In this document: piece after piece, positions 1-8,431 of the stretch
How positions within the stretch are numbered: the stretch's first letter is position 1
Layout: each line of letters begins with the position of its first letter
From: CAVSRC01 sp963730325
GTDB lineage: Bacteria > Pseudomonadota > Alphaproteobacteria > Rhizobiales > Kaistiaceae
Reading direction: 5' to 3'
Assembly (NCBI GenBank): GCA_963730325.1
Contig: CAVSRC010000007.1
Span: 186,001 to 250,000, forward strand
Length of the DNA: 64,000 nucleotides
Notes under the pieces: model-generated
Seen by the model: the letters and a program-made list of their open reading frames with translations, nothing else
What the model was told of the DNA's origin: nothing
The model's database searches: none
Made by a program: the position numbers and the translations under genes

Positions 1-1
1 G

Positions 2-292
2 CAGCATCTCGACTGCTCCAGCCCGAGCTACGAGTTCAAGGTCAACACCTATGTCGACCACCAGGGCGGCTCGCTGTCGGGCTACTGGGAAGAACTGAAG
101 AACAATGTCCGCGGCAGCGTCGCCGGCAGCGCCAACGGCAACCGGGTGAAGGTGGTGCTGAAGGGCTCGGCCTTCTCGGCGATCCTCGACCTGGTCACCA
201 GCGGCAGCCGCCAGTCGGTGACCATCACGCCCGGCCGCGACACGCAGACCCAGGTTCAGCGCGTCGCCATCACCATGCGCAAGCGCAGCTGA
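2..292 (+). CDS. C-terminal 96 residues of an unidentified protein (5' end outside window)
   Basis: An open frame enters from the left edge and ends at TGA 290-292. The visible part is rich in Gly, Ser and beta-prone residues and ends in a basic tail (MRKRS). It contains two Cys-free stretches after an early CSSPSYEF segment. I do not recognise the family; it resembles small secreted or envelope proteins of Rhizobiales only in general composition. A strong hairpin terminator follows 29 bases later, so this is the last gene of its unit. Confidence 0.6.
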   Translation, partial: QHLDCSSPSYEFKVNTYVDHQGGSLSGYWEELKNNVRGSVAGSANGNRVKVVLKGSAFSAILDLVTSGSRQSVTITPGRDTQTQVQRVAITMRKRS

Positions 293-320
293 CGCAAGCA
301 TTGCTTCGGGCGCTATCGGA

Positions 321-352
321 CGGGCCGCCGGCAAGGCGGCCCGTTTGTTTTT
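321..352 (+). terminator. Rho-independent terminator
   Basis: A perfect 9-bp stem (CGGGCCGCC at 321-329 pairing with 335-343) closes a 5-base loop and is followed by a T-rich run at 344-352. It sits between the rightward gene ending at 292 and the leftward metW ending at 369, so it terminates the first gene and may also help metW in reverse. Confidence 0.85.
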
Positions 353-368
353 GGGGTGTGGAAAGGCT

Positions 369-998
369 CTAGCGGCTGAGCAGGAACAGCGCCTGCTGTC
401 CGTAAAGGTTCAGGAACCACAGCGGCGCGTTGGTGCCGATGCGCTTGCCGTTGCGGTAGAGCACCATCGACTGTTCGACATGGGCGCCGACCTCGCGGCA
501 CAGGGAAACGAAGTCGCGGATCGTGCAGAAATGGATGTTGGGCGTGTCGTACCAGCTGTCGGGCAGATGGCGGGTCACCGGCATGCGCCCGGTGAGGCCG
601 AGGATGGTGCGCACCCGCCAATGGCCGAAATTGGGGAAGGTGACGATCGCCTTCTCGCCGATTCTGAGCATCTGCTCGATGACATGGCGCGGCCGGTGGG
701 TGGCCTGCAGCGTCTGTGACAGGATGACGAAATCGAAGCCGTCGTCGGGATAGTCGGCGAGGTCGGTGTCGGCGTCGCCCTGCACCACCGACAGGCCGCG
801 GGCGACGCTGTCGTTGACGCCCTTCTGGCTCAGCTCGATGCCGCGGCCGTCGACGGCGCGGGTCGCCTCGAGCAGCTTGAGCAGCTGGCCGTCGCCGCAG
901 CCGATGTCGAGGACACGGCTGCCCGGCTTGACCAGCTCGGCGATGGCCAGCAGGTCGACGCGGCCGCCGTTGGTGAAGCCGTTGGCGATGGCGTTCAT
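369..998 (-). CDS. metW: Methionine biosynthesis protein MetW
   Basis: The 209-residue product is a class I SAM-methyltransferase-fold protein of the MetW family. It shows the glycine-rich motif VLDIGCGDGQLLKLL near residue 40 and the family C-terminal half (TFPNFGHWRVR, then NIHFCTIRDF). MetW partners with MetX; in MetX/MetW systems it is needed for full homoserine acyltransferase activity. The start ATG (996-998) overlaps the metX stop by four bases (ATGA), which indicates translational coupling. Length is normal for the family, and the Rhizobiales metX-metW order supports the call. Confidence 0.95.
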   Translation of the reverse strand: MNAIANGFTNGGRVDLLAIAELVKPGSRVLDIGCGDGQLLKLLEATRAVDGRGIELSQKGVNDSVARGLSVVQGDADTDLADYPDDGFDFVILSQTLQATHRPRHVIEQMLRIGEKAIVTFPNFGHWRVRTILGLTGRMPVTRHLPDSWYDTPNIHFCTIRDFVSLCREVGAHVEQSMVLYRNGKRIGTNAPLWFLNLYGQQALFLLSR

Positions 999-2200
999 GG
1001 CGCGATGCCCCGCGCCTCTGCCGCCGCCGACAGGAAGCCGCGCACGGTCGAGAAAAGCTCCGGCTCGTCGAGCAGGAAGGAATCGTGGCCGCGGTCGGTC
1101 TCGATCTCGACGAAGGAGACGCTGGCCCCGGCGGCGTTCAGCGCCCGCACCACCGCCTTGTTCTCGATGGTCGGGAACAGCCAGTCGGAGGTGAAGGAGA
1201 CCACGCAGAAGCGCGTCCTGGTGCCGAGGAAGGCGTTGGCCAGCCGTCCGCCATGGGCGGCGGCGAGGTCGAAATAGTCCATCGCCCGCGTCATGTAGAG
1301 ATAGGCGTTGGCGTCGAAGCGGTCGACGAAGGTCGAGCCCTGATGGCGCAGATAGGATTCGATCTGGAAATCGGCGTCGAAGCCGAAGGTCGGCTTGTCG
1401 CGGTCCTGCAGGTTGCGGCCGAACTTGCGGTGCAGCGCCTCCTCCGACAGGTAGGTGATGTGCGCCGCCATGCGCGCCACCGCCAGCCCCTTGCGCGGGC
1501 TGACGCCGGCGTCGATGTAGCGGCCCTCGCGCCAGTCGGGGTCGGCCATCACCGCCTGGCGGCCGACCTCGTCGAAGGCGATGTTCTGCGAGGAATGGCG
1601 GGCGCCGGTGGCGATCGGCAGGGCGGTGAAGACGCGCTCCGGATAGGCCGCCGCCCATTGCAGCACCTGCATGCCGCCAAGCGAGCCGCCGGCGACCGAG
1701 AACAGCGTGTCGATGCCCAGCCGGTCGATGAGCATGGCCTGGGCGCGCACCATGTCGGGCACGGTGATCACCGGCAGGTCGAGGCCATAGGCGCGGCCGG
1801 TCGCCGGATTGGTCGAGGCCGGGCCGGTGGTGCCCATGCAGCCGCCGACCACGTTGGAGCAGATGACGAAGTAGCGGTCGGTGTCGATCGGCCGGCCGGG
1901 GCCGACCATCAGGCTCCACCAGCCGGGCTTGCCGGTCACCGGGTTGTCGTTGGCGACGTGCTGGTCGCCGGTGAGCGCGTGGCAGATGAGGATGGCGTTG
2001 GAACGCTCTTCATTGAGCGTGCCGTAGGTCTGGTAGGCGATCTGCAGGTCGGTGAGGCTGTGGCCGGAATCGAGCGCCAGCGGCTCGTCGGCGCCGAAGC
2101 GGGCGACGAGGCTCGACGGCGCCTCGACCTCGTTGCGGGCGGCCTCCGCCCGGCCCGCCGCGCGCGCCTTGTCGGAATCGGGAAGCTGGGTCGTCGCCAT
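995..2200 (-). CDS. metX: Homoserine O-acetyltransferase MetX
   Basis: The 401-residue product belongs to the alpha/beta-hydrolase homoserine acyltransferases and makes O-acyl-L-homoserine for methionine synthesis. Key features are LICHALTGDQH near residue 72, the nucleophile elbow GGSLGGMQ with Ser173, and the C-terminal catalytic His in DRGHDSFLL. Whether the donor is acetyl- or succinyl-CoA cannot be settled from sequence. A TTGACA-type promoter lies about 50-75 bases upstream. No SAM riboswitch was found in the short leader. Confidence 0.95.
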   Translation of the reverse strand: MATTQLPDSDKARAAGRAEAARNEVEAPSSLVARFGADEPLALDSGHSLTDLQIAYQTYGTLNEERSNAILICHALTGDQHVANDNPVTGKPGWWSLMVGPGRPIDTDRYFVICSNVVGGCMGTTGPASTNPATGRAYGLDLPVITVPDMVRAQAMLIDRLGIDTLFSVAGGSLGGMQVLQWAAAYPERVFTALPIATGARHSSQNIAFDEVGRQAVMADPDWREGRYIDAGVSPRKGLAVARMAAHITYLSEEALHRKFGRNLQDRDKPTFGFDADFQIESYLRHQGSTFVDRFDANAYLYMTRAMDYFDLAAAHGGRLANAFLGTRTRFCVVSFTSDWLFPTIENKAVVRALNAAGASVSFVEIETDRGHDSFLLDEPELFSTVRGFLSAAAEARGIAP

Positions 2201-2243
2201 GGCTGCCGCCGAACGTCTTCATGCTTTGCCGGAAAAGTGGCCG

Positions 2244-2274
2244 ATTAGCTAGGTGCCACGCCAACAACTGTCAA
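2244..2274 (-). promoter_or_regulatory. Candidate sigma-70 promoter of metXW
   Basis: Read on the minus strand there is a perfect -35 TTGACA (plus-strand 2269-2274) and, 17 bases on, TAGCTAAT as a weak -10. It points at metX, whose ATG is at 2200. The -10 match is poor, so the exact hexamer is uncertain. Confidence 0.5.
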
Positions 2275-2370
2275 TGTTTTCTTTGATTTCAGCGGCTTGG
2301 TTGCCTATGAGTGTGCCGCGCCGGCCGCCTCCGGCCGGTGCGAGCCAACCGTCATCGGGAGCCTTTGAAA

Positions 2371-3471
2371 ATGAGCGCGCCGACAGCGCCGATGCCGCAC
2401 CAGGGCGTGCTCAGCATCGCGCCCTATGTCCCGGGAAAATCCACGGCGACCGGCGGGACCAGGCTCCACAAGCTGTCGTCGAACGAGACCCCGCTGGGCG
2501 CCAGCCCCGCGGCGATCGCCGCCTTCAAGGCGGTCGCCGAACGGCTGGAGCACTATCCGGACGGCTCGGCTCGGGACCTGCGCGACGCCATTGCCGCGGT
2601 CCACGGCCTCAACCCGGAGCGGATCGTCTGCGGCGCCGGCTCGGACGAGATCCTGCACCTCATCGCCAACGCCTATATCCGCCCCGGCGACGAGGCGATC
2701 CACACCGAGCACGGCTTCCTGGTCTATCCGATCGTCATCCGCGCCATGGGCGGCACGCCGGTGGTGGCGCCGGAGACCGACTTGACCGCCGATGTCGACG
2801 CCATCCTGGCGCTCGTCAACGAGCGGACGCGGGTGGTGTTTCTCGCCAACCCCAACAATCCGACCGGGACCTATCTGCCGTTCAAGGAGATCCGCCGGCT
2901 GCACGAGGGCCTGCCGCGGCATGTGCTGCTGGTGCTCGACGCGGCCTATGCCGAATATGTGCGGCGCAACGATTATGAGAGCGGCATCGAGCTGGCCGGT
3001 AGCGCGCCCAATGTGGTGATGGTGCGCACCTTCTCGAAGATCTACGGGCTGGCCGGCCTGCGGCTCGGCTGGTGCTACGGACCGGCGCCGGTGATCGATG
3101 CGCTGAACCGCATCCGCGGACCGTTCAACCTGTCGGCGGCGGCGATTGCCGCGGGCGCGGCGGCGATGAGCGATGCCGCACATGTCGCCCGTGCCGCCGA
3201 GCACAATGCGCTCTGGCTGCCGCAGGTCAGCGCGGCGCTGGCGGGTCTTGGCCTGACGGTGACGCCGAGCGTCGGCAATTTCATCCTGATTCACTTCCCC
3301 GACGCGCCCGGCAGGACGGCGGCCGAGGCCGACGCCTGGCTCCTCGATCGCGGCATGGTGCTCCGCCGCATGGAAGCCTATGGCCTGCCCAATGCGCTGC
3401 GCATGACCATCGGCAGCGAGGAGGCCAATGCGGCGGTCATCGCGGCGCTCGGCGAATTCCTCGGCAAGTGA
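2371..3471 (+). CDS. hisC: Histidinol-phosphate aminotransferase
   Basis: This is a 366-residue PLP-dependent class I/II aminotransferase of the HisC family, converting imidazole-acetol phosphate and glutamate to histidinol phosphate. Seen are the N-terminal KLSSNETPLGASP, the NPNNPTGT segment, LDAAYAEY (Asp contacting the PLP ring nitrogen) and the Schiff-base lysine in TFSKIYGLAGLRLGW. The start at 2371 follows GGGAG by nine bases; an upstream in-frame ATG at 2311 would add 20 atypical residues. In Rhizobiales a HisC paralogue next to tyrA may also act on aromatic amino acids; this is family knowledge, not proven here. Confidence 0.93.
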   Translation: MSAPTAPMPHQGVLSIAPYVPGKSTATGGTRLHKLSSNETPLGASPAAIAAFKAVAERLEHYPDGSARDLRDAIAAVHGLNPERIVCGAGSDEILHLIANAYIRPGDEAIHTEHGFLVYPIVIRAMGGTPVVAPETDLTADVDAILALVNERTRVVFLANPNNPTGTYLPFKEIRRLHEGLPRHVLLVLDAAYAEYVRRNDYESGIELAGSAPNVVMVRTFSKIYGLAGLRLGWCYGPAPVIDALNRIRGPFNLSAAAIAAGAAAMSDAAHVARAAEHNALWLPQVSAALAGLGLTVTPSVGNFILIHFPDAPGRTAAEADAWLLDRGMVLRRMEAYGLPNALRMTIGSEEANAAVIAALGEFLGK

Positions 3472-3507
3472 CGGGCGATTGAGATGAGTTCGATAGTCGC
3501 CACATCG

Positions 3508-3640
3508 TCCCCTCTCCCCTTGCGGGAGAGGGACAGGGAGAGGGGTGAAAGCACGGCTTTGCCGATACCCCTCTCTGGCTACGCCAGGCTCGGCTGGGCC
3601 TCGCCAAGCTCCGCCGTCTCCCGCGCAAGGGGGGAGAGGA
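3508..3640. repeat. Large imperfect palindromic intergenic element
   Basis: Outer arms (about 22 bases, beginning TCCCCTCTCCCCTTGCGGGA at 3508 and its near reverse complement ending at 3640) enclose inner arms of the GGGAGAGGGG / CCCCTCTC type. The element fills most of the gap between hisC and tyrA. A reduced relative, CGGCCCTTCCCC...GGGGAGGGGCCG, occurs at 31639-31669. It has the look of a dispersed Rhizobiales palindromic repeat rather than a coding region. Confidence 0.65.
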
Positions 3641-3685
3641 TGCTGCGGCGAGCTGGACCGCTTGAGTGGAAGAGGGCCGCAATTC

Positions 3686-4621
3686 ATGACTGAACCCGTC
3701 TTCCAGCGCCTGGCGCTCATCGGCATCGGGCTCATCGGCGCGTCGATCGCGCTGGCCGCGCGGCGGGGCAATCTCGCGCGCCACATCGCCATTTCGACGC
3801 GAAGCGCCGCAACGCTCAAGCGCGCCGGGGAGCTGAAGCTCGGCGACAGCTATCACGCCGACCCGGCAGAGGCTGTGCGCGACGCCGATTGCGTCATCCT
3901 GTGCATCCCCGTCGGCGCCTATGGCGGCGTTGTCGCGGCGATCGCCGGCGCGCTCAAGCCGGGCGCCATCGTCTCCGATGTCGGCTCGGTCAAGGGCGCG
4001 GTGGTCGAGGCGGTAGAGCCGCATCTTCCGGCCGGCGTCCATTTCGTGCCGGCCCATCCGGTCGCCGGCACCGAACATTCCGGCCCCGAGGCCGGCTTCG
4101 CCGAGCTTTTCGAGAACCGCTGGTGCATCCTGACGCCGCCGCCGGGGACCGATCCGCAAGCCGTCGCGCGGATGCAGGCGTTCTGGCAGGGCATGGGCTC
4201 CAATGTCGAGGTGATGGAGGCCGGCCACCACGATCTGGTGCTGGCCATCACCAGCCACGTGCCCCACCTCATCGCCTACAACATCGTCGGCACCGCCGCC
4301 GATCTGGAGACCGTCACCCAGTCGGAGGTGATGAAGTTCTCCGCCGGCGGCTTCCGCGACTTCACGCGCATCGCCGCCTCCGACCCCACCATGTGGCGCG
4401 ACGTCTTCCTCAACAATCGCGAGGCGGTGCTGGAGATGCTCGGCCGCTTCGTGGAGGACCTGACCGCGTTGCAGCGCCTCATCCGCTATGGCGAGGGCGA
4501 CAAGCTGTTCGATCTCTTCACCCGCACGCGCACCATCCGCCGCGGCATCATCGCCGCCGGCCAGGAGACCGAGGCGCCCGATTTCGGCCGCCGGCACGGC
4601 AAGGGCGACACGGCGGAGTAG
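3686..4621 (+). CDS. tyrA: Prephenate/arogenate dehydrogenase
   Basis: The 311-residue product has an N-terminal Rossmann domain with GIGLIG at residues 13-18 and the TyrA features SDVGSVKG, HFVPAHPVAGTEHSG and AITSHVPHLIAY. It oxidatively decarboxylates prephenate or arogenate in tyrosine synthesis. The ATG at 3686 is chosen because the upstream extension would translate the palindromic repeat. No ACT domain is visible, so feedback control by an ACT module is unlikely. It follows hisC in the same direction but with a 214-base repeat-filled gap. Confidence 0.93.
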   Translation: MTEPVFQRLALIGIGLIGASIALAARRGNLARHIAISTRSAATLKRAGELKLGDSYHADPAEAVRDADCVILCIPVGAYGGVVAAIAGALKPGAIVSDVGSVKGAVVEAVEPHLPAGVHFVPAHPVAGTEHSGPEAGFAELFENRWCILTPPPGTDPQAVARMQAFWQGMGSNVEVMEAGHHDLVLAITSHVPHLIAYNIVGTAADLETVTQSEVMKFSAGGFRDFTRIAASDPTMWRDVFLNNREAVLEMLGRFVEDLTALQRLIRYGEGDKLFDLFTRTRTIRRGIIAAGQETEAPDFGRRHGKGDTAE

Positions 4622-4654
4622 CGTCGGCTCGGTCGCAATCGCTATGCGCTCCTT

Positions 4655-4742
4655 CGTCATTCCGGCGAAAGCCGGAATCCACGACCGACAGCCACATCCT
4701 CCGTGAAGCGTTGTCTGGACCCGGCCTTCGCCGGGGTGACGA
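4655..4742. repeat. REP-type palindromic repeat, copy 1
   Basis: The left arm CGTCATTCCGGCGAAAGCCG and a right arm ending CTTCGCCGGGGTGACG flank a variable centre. A second copy lies at 40203-40294 with the same arms and different centre. It separates the convergent tyrA and DUF2125 genes and may serve as a bidirectional terminator. Confidence 0.7.
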
Positions 4743-4763
4743 GAGAGTGTGCGGTGCCGCTAA

Positions 4764-5802
4764 TCAGAACCGTATCGGCGGGAGCATCCCGACCGGCAGG
4801 ATGCCGACGGAGACCAGCCCGTTGCGGATGAGCACGGTCGTCTGGCGCGCCGGGCCGTCCGGCGTATCGACCGGCACGGTCAGCGCCGACACCACGGCGA
4901 GGATGCGGTTGGCGTCCTTGGCGGCGCCCGGCCTGATCGCCTCGGCCAGCGCGACGAAGGCTTCGGGGTTGGTCAGGCGCACGGTGAGCTTGCCGGAGAC
5001 GAGGCCGCCCGGCGCGATGGCGAGGTCGCCGTCGGCATCGGCGATGGCGCCGCCCGCGGCAAGGCGCAGGCGGTCGACATGGGCGCTGCCGCCAGCCTCC
5101 ACCCAGGCGCGCAGCCTGGCGCGCGGATCGGTGCCGAGCGAGCCACCGAAATCGAGCGCGGTGATCTCGGCGTCGCCGTCGATGGCCGGGATTTCGCGCC
5201 CGTTGGCGCGCACGATCTTCAACTCGTGGGCGCTGGCGGAGAAGCGGTAGGCGTTGCCGCCGGCCGGCGCGGCCGAGGCCGCAGCGAGATCGGCGGTCGC
5301 CGCCGCGATCGGCAATTCCGGTCCGCCGGCACTGGAAAAATCGAGGCTGTGGAAGGTGGCGGCGGCGCTTTGCAGGCCGTCGAGGCCGGCGGTGGCCGAG
5401 GTGCTGGCGTCCGACCATTGGGTGGTGATGGCGATGCCTGCGCCCGGCACGTTGACGACGAAGGGACTGGTGAGCCTCGCCTCGACATAGCCCGGCTGGT
5501 AGAGCGGCGCGCTCGCCTCGACACCGCCCAGCGCCGCCGACAGGCGCTCGCCGGATCCCTCGGGGCCATCGCCAAAGGCGGCGCGCGTGCAGCCGAGATC
5601 GAGCCTGAGCGGAAAGCCGCCGAGGCTGCGGCCGGCGCAGTCGAAGCGGCCGCCGGCGACCGGCCGCGTGGTGACGCGGTCGAGTGTCGCGCTGGCGATC
5701 TCATGGGCGGCGTACCAGTAGCCGATCCACAGCACCGGGACGGCGACGAGAATGCCGACGAGCCAGCCGCGCCAGGCGCTGCGCCGTTTCGCTTTTCCTC
5801 AT
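4764..5802 (-). CDS. DUF2125 family envelope protein, apparent frameshift at the N-terminus
   Basis: The main frame gives 323 residues from a GTG at 5735 and shows DUF2125 features (GRFDCAGRSLGGFPLRLDLGC, LDFGGSLG). It lacks most of the expected N-terminal membrane anchor. The missing part lies just upstream: an ATG at 5800-5802 reads MRK, and removing one A from the AAAA run at 5793-5796 joins it to AKRRSAWRGWLVGILVAVPV followed by LWIGYWYA, a good positively charged anchor helix. The end given assumes that repair. Function is unknown; it is probably a periplasmic, membrane-tethered beta-rich protein. The tyrA-DUF2125-ChaC order is typical for Rhizobiales. Confidence 0.8.
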
Positions 5803-5909
5803 CCAGGCTCTCGCATTATCCGGGCTCCGCATTATCGGGCTCGCGCATTTGCATGAACGATGCCGCCTTGCTAGAGCGCCCGCTTCTCTTGGCCGGGCGC
5901 GTTTCTCTC

Positions 5910-6440
5910 ATGTCGGATTTCTGGGTGTTTGGCTATGGCTCGCTGATGTGGCGGCCGGGCTTCGCCTATGTCGAGCGGGCGCCCGCCCGGCTCATCGGCC
6001 TGCACCGGGCGCTGTGCGTCTATTCCTGGGTCCACCGCGGCACGCGCGAGCGGCCGGGGCTGGTGCTCGGGCTCGACCGGGGCGGCTCGTGCCATGGGGT
6101 CGCCTATCGCGTCGCCGGTGAGAACCGCGATAAGGTCATCGCCTATCTCACCGAGCGTGAGCTGGTCACCGAAGTCTATCGCGCCGTGTGGCGGTCGGTC
6201 CGCCTCCCGGGTAAACGCTCGCCGGTCAAGGCGCTGACCTATCAGGCCGCGCGCGACCATGTGCAATATGCCGGGCGCCTGCCGCGCGAGACGCTGCTGG
6301 CGATGGTGCGCGACGGCAGCGGGCGCTCCGGCGCCAACCGCGACTATGTCATCAACACCGCCGCGCATCTCGCCGACCTTGGCCTGCACGATCCGTTGCT
6401 CGACTGGCTCTCGGCCGAGCTGCAAAAGCCTGAAGCGTGA
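5910..6440 (+). CDS. Gamma-glutamylcyclotransferase (ChaC-like)
   Basis: The 176-residue product starts WVFGYGSLMWRPGF, the family signature that binds the gamma-glutamyl group. It also has the segments PGLVLGLDRGGSCHGVAYRV and ELVTEVYRAVW, where the glutamate pair region supplies the catalytic acid. It releases 5-oxoproline from glutathione or gamma-glutamyl peptides in the cytosol. The ATG at 5910 puts the signature at residue 4 as in relatives; an upstream in-frame ATG at 5853 is possible. It is divergent from the DUF2125 gene. Confidence 0.88.
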   Translation: MSDFWVFGYGSLMWRPGFAYVERAPARLIGLHRALCVYSWVHRGTRERPGLVLGLDRGGSCHGVAYRVAGENRDKVIAYLTERELVTEVYRAVWRSVRLPGKRSPVKALTYQAARDHVQYAGRLPRETLLAMVRDGSGRSGANRDYVINTAAHLADLGLHDPLLDWLSAELQKPEA

Positions 6441-6451
6441 GGCCGCCCGCT

Positions 6452-6844
6452 TCAGGCGGCAAGCTGCATGGGCAGCGGGGCGAGGTCGGCGACCACGGCG
6501 CACCGGTCCGCCTCGCTCGCGGCAAGCAGATGGACGAGGCACAGGCTCTGCCGGTTCAGAACCGGCGGCCAGGCCGAATCGGGGGCCGGGCCGATGCGGC
6601 CGCGGCCATCCACCGTCACCACCGCGCGGGCGGCCAGCCGCCCGGCCGGCGCCGGCTCGGCAGACATCGCCACGACGCTGCGGAAGTGCTCCAGCGTCTC
6701 GCCGCTGACCACGGTGAACAGGTAGCGCCGGCCCGAACGGCCGCGGAAATAATGGAAGCGGTCGCCGAGGCCCGCCTTTTGCGGGATCTCTGGCGGGCGA
6801 TCCGAGAGGAGAGGCGGAACGACGGCGACCATGAGAACAAACAT
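6452..6844 (-). CDS. Conserved hypothetical protein of about 130 residues
   Basis: The protein has the core PEIPQKAGLGDRFHYFRGRSGRRYLFTVV and then a Val/Ala-rich C-terminal half. I know similar short proteins only as uncharacterised Rhizobiales products. The start is unclear: ATGs at 6844 and 6832 and a TTG at 6868 are all in frame, and none has a strong ribosome site. The first residues are hydrophobic (MFVLMVAVVPPLL), but this may be untranslated if the true start is internal. It converges on the ChaC gene with 11 bases between stops. Confidence 0.6.
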   Translation of the reverse strand: MFVLMVAVVPPLLSDRPPEIPQKAGLGDRFHYFRGRSGRRYLFTVVSGETLEHFRSVVAMSAEPAPAGRLAARAVVTVDGRGRIGPAPDSAWPPVLNRQSLCLVHLLAASEADRCAVVADLAPLPMQLAA

Positions 6845-6901
6845 AGAACATTGTTGATGTGGGTGCAATGCATGTCACCCAATTCCGACAAAAAAGAGTC
6901 C

Positions 6902-7681
6902 TCATCCGGTGCGTTCGGCCAGCCGCGCCGCGGCTTCCGCCGGCAGAGGCGGGGCCGGTTCGGCATGCGCCGCCTCGGCCATCAGCCGGTCGGCGGCGGC
7001 CTCGACGTCCGATTCGAGGCGGGCGAGGAAGGCCCGCGAATCGAGGCCGGCGGGAATCGCGGGGAGGAATTCCACGATGATGGTGCCGGGGTGGCGGGTG
7101 AGCTTGCGCCGCGGCCAGTAGAGGCCGGAATTGAGCGCCGCCGGCACCACCGGCACACCCAGCGTCTTGTAGAGAAGCGCGATGCCGGTCTGGTAGTCGG
7201 GCGGGGCGCCGGGCGGCCGGCGCGTGCCTTCCGGGAACATGATGACCTGGCGGCCCTTGGCGATCTCCTGGCGCGCGCGTTCGGCCAGACCGCGCAGCGC
7301 CGCCGTCCGGCCCTTGCGGTCGATGTGGATCATGCCGGCATGGCTGGTATAGGCACCGAAGACCGGGATGCGGCTGAGCTCCTCCTTCATCACATAGGTC
7401 GGGTTGGAGAGGATCGGCACCAGCGCCAGCGTCTCCCAGGCGGACTGGTGCTTGCAGGCGATCAGCGCCCCGCCCTCGGGCAGGTTGTCGAGGCCGCGAA
7501 CCGCATAGGAGGTGCCGGCGACGGTGCGGAGCAGCCACAGCATGCCGCGCGACCACAGGCGCACGACGCCCATGGCCCTGTCCTGGCTCAGGAAGAAATA
7601 GAAAGGCAGGGTCGCCAGCGTCAGCCCGACGGTCCAGGCGTAGAAGGCGACGTTGAAGGTAAGCGAGCGCAGCCACAGCAT
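6902..7681 (-). CDS. plsC: 1-acyl-sn-glycerol-3-phosphate acyltransferase
   Basis: The 259-residue product has an N-terminal membrane region (MLWLRSLTFNVAFYAWTVGL onward), the acyltransferase block KHQSAWETLA (an HX4E version of the usual HX4D), RIPVFGAYTSHAGMIHIDR and FPEGTRRPPG. It acylates lysophosphatidic acid to phosphatidic acid at the inner membrane. The HX4E variant is familiar in alphaproteobacterial PlsC proteins, so I do not treat it as loss of function. The ATG is five bases after the stop of the YdcF-like gene, so the two are probably co-transcribed. Confidence 0.92.
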   Translation of the reverse strand: MLWLRSLTFNVAFYAWTVGLTLATLPFYFFLSQDRAMGVVRLWSRGMLWLLRTVAGTSYAVRGLDNLPEGGALIACKHQSAWETLALVPILSNPTYVMKEELSRIPVFGAYTSHAGMIHIDRKGRTAALRGLAERARQEIAKGRQVIMFPEGTRRPPGAPPDYQTGIALLYKTLGVPVVPAALNSGLYWPRRKLTRHPGTIIVEFLPAIPAGLDSRAFLARLESDVEAAADRLMAEAAHAEPAPPLPAEAAARLAERTG

Positions 7682-7686
7682 CGGCG

Positions 7687-8295
7687 TCAGCCGTGCGTCG
7701 GGCTTGCCGCCGCCCCGGCGAACTTCACGCGGGCGGTGGCCAGCAGATATTTGCCGTATTCGCGCACCAGCAGCCCGAAGGCGGTGGCATTGGTCCACCA
7801 GTCGTTGAGGTGCAGCTCGGGGTTGGTCACCGGATAGGGGATCAGCTTGACCGTGGGCATGGCCTCGGCCAGCTCGGCCATGGAGCGCGGCATGTGATAG
7901 TCGCTGGTGACGACGATCAGCGACGTGTAGCCCCTGGCCTTGGCCCAGTCGCGCGCCTCCGCCGCGTTGCCGCTGGTGTCCTGGGCGTCGCGGCCGAGAT
8001 CGACGCAGCAGATCAGCGCGGCGTCGAGATCCTTGTCGATGGTGCCGGCCAGCGCCTTGATGCCGACCGAAGGGTTGACGCCGGAGATCAGCAGGCGTTG
8101 GGCGCGCCCCTCGGCGAGCAGGTGCAAGGCGCCGTCGATGCGCGCGCTGCCGCCGGTGAGCACGACAATCCCCTCGGCATGCACGTCGGCCGGCGCGCGG
8201 GTCTCGGCGACCGACGAGGCAAACACCACAAAGCCGGCGACCAGGGCGATACCGCCCAGTCCGGCAAGCAGGATGGCCGCACGCGCCAGTCTCAA
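7687..8295 (-). CDS. YdcF/DUF218 family membrane-anchored protein
   Basis: The 202-residue product begins with a hydrophobic anchor (AAILLAGLGGIALVAGFVVF) and carries the DUF218 core: GIVVLTGGSARIDGALHLL, RLLISGVN and VVTSDYHMPRSM. DUF218 members include ElyC/SanA-type proteins linked to envelope integrity; the enzymatic role of this one is unknown. Its place between ftsX and plsC is conserved in Rhizobiales, consistent with an envelope role. It has a normal length. Confidence 0.85.
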   Translation of the reverse strand: MRLARAAILLAGLGGIALVAGFVVFASSVAETRAPADVHAEGIVVLTGGSARIDGALHLLAEGRAQRLLISGVNPSVGIKALAGTIDKDLDAALICCVDLGRDAQDTSGNAAEARDWAKARGYTSLIVVTSDYHMPRSMAELAEAMPTVKLIPYPVTNPELHLNDWWTNATAFGLLVREYGKYLLATARVKFAGAAASPTHG

Positions 8296-8431
8296 AGGTC
8301 CTCAACTCCGCATCTGCAAATGCCGCAAGCCGGGCGATCCGGCGGCAACCGCCGGTCCGCCCGCATGATTCGGCTGAACATCGCTCATTTGCCCGAACCT
8401 TGCAGCGAAAAAAGGCGATGCGCGGGCGCCC

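Noticed and set aside
1085..2248. Rightward frame of 387 codons opposite metX
   Set aside because: Antisense shadow of metX, which has all family motifs.
2201..2250. SAM-II or SAM-V riboswitch in the metX leader
   Set aside because: The leader between the proposed promoter and the ATG is too short and shows neither the pseudoknot pattern nor conserved aptamer bases.
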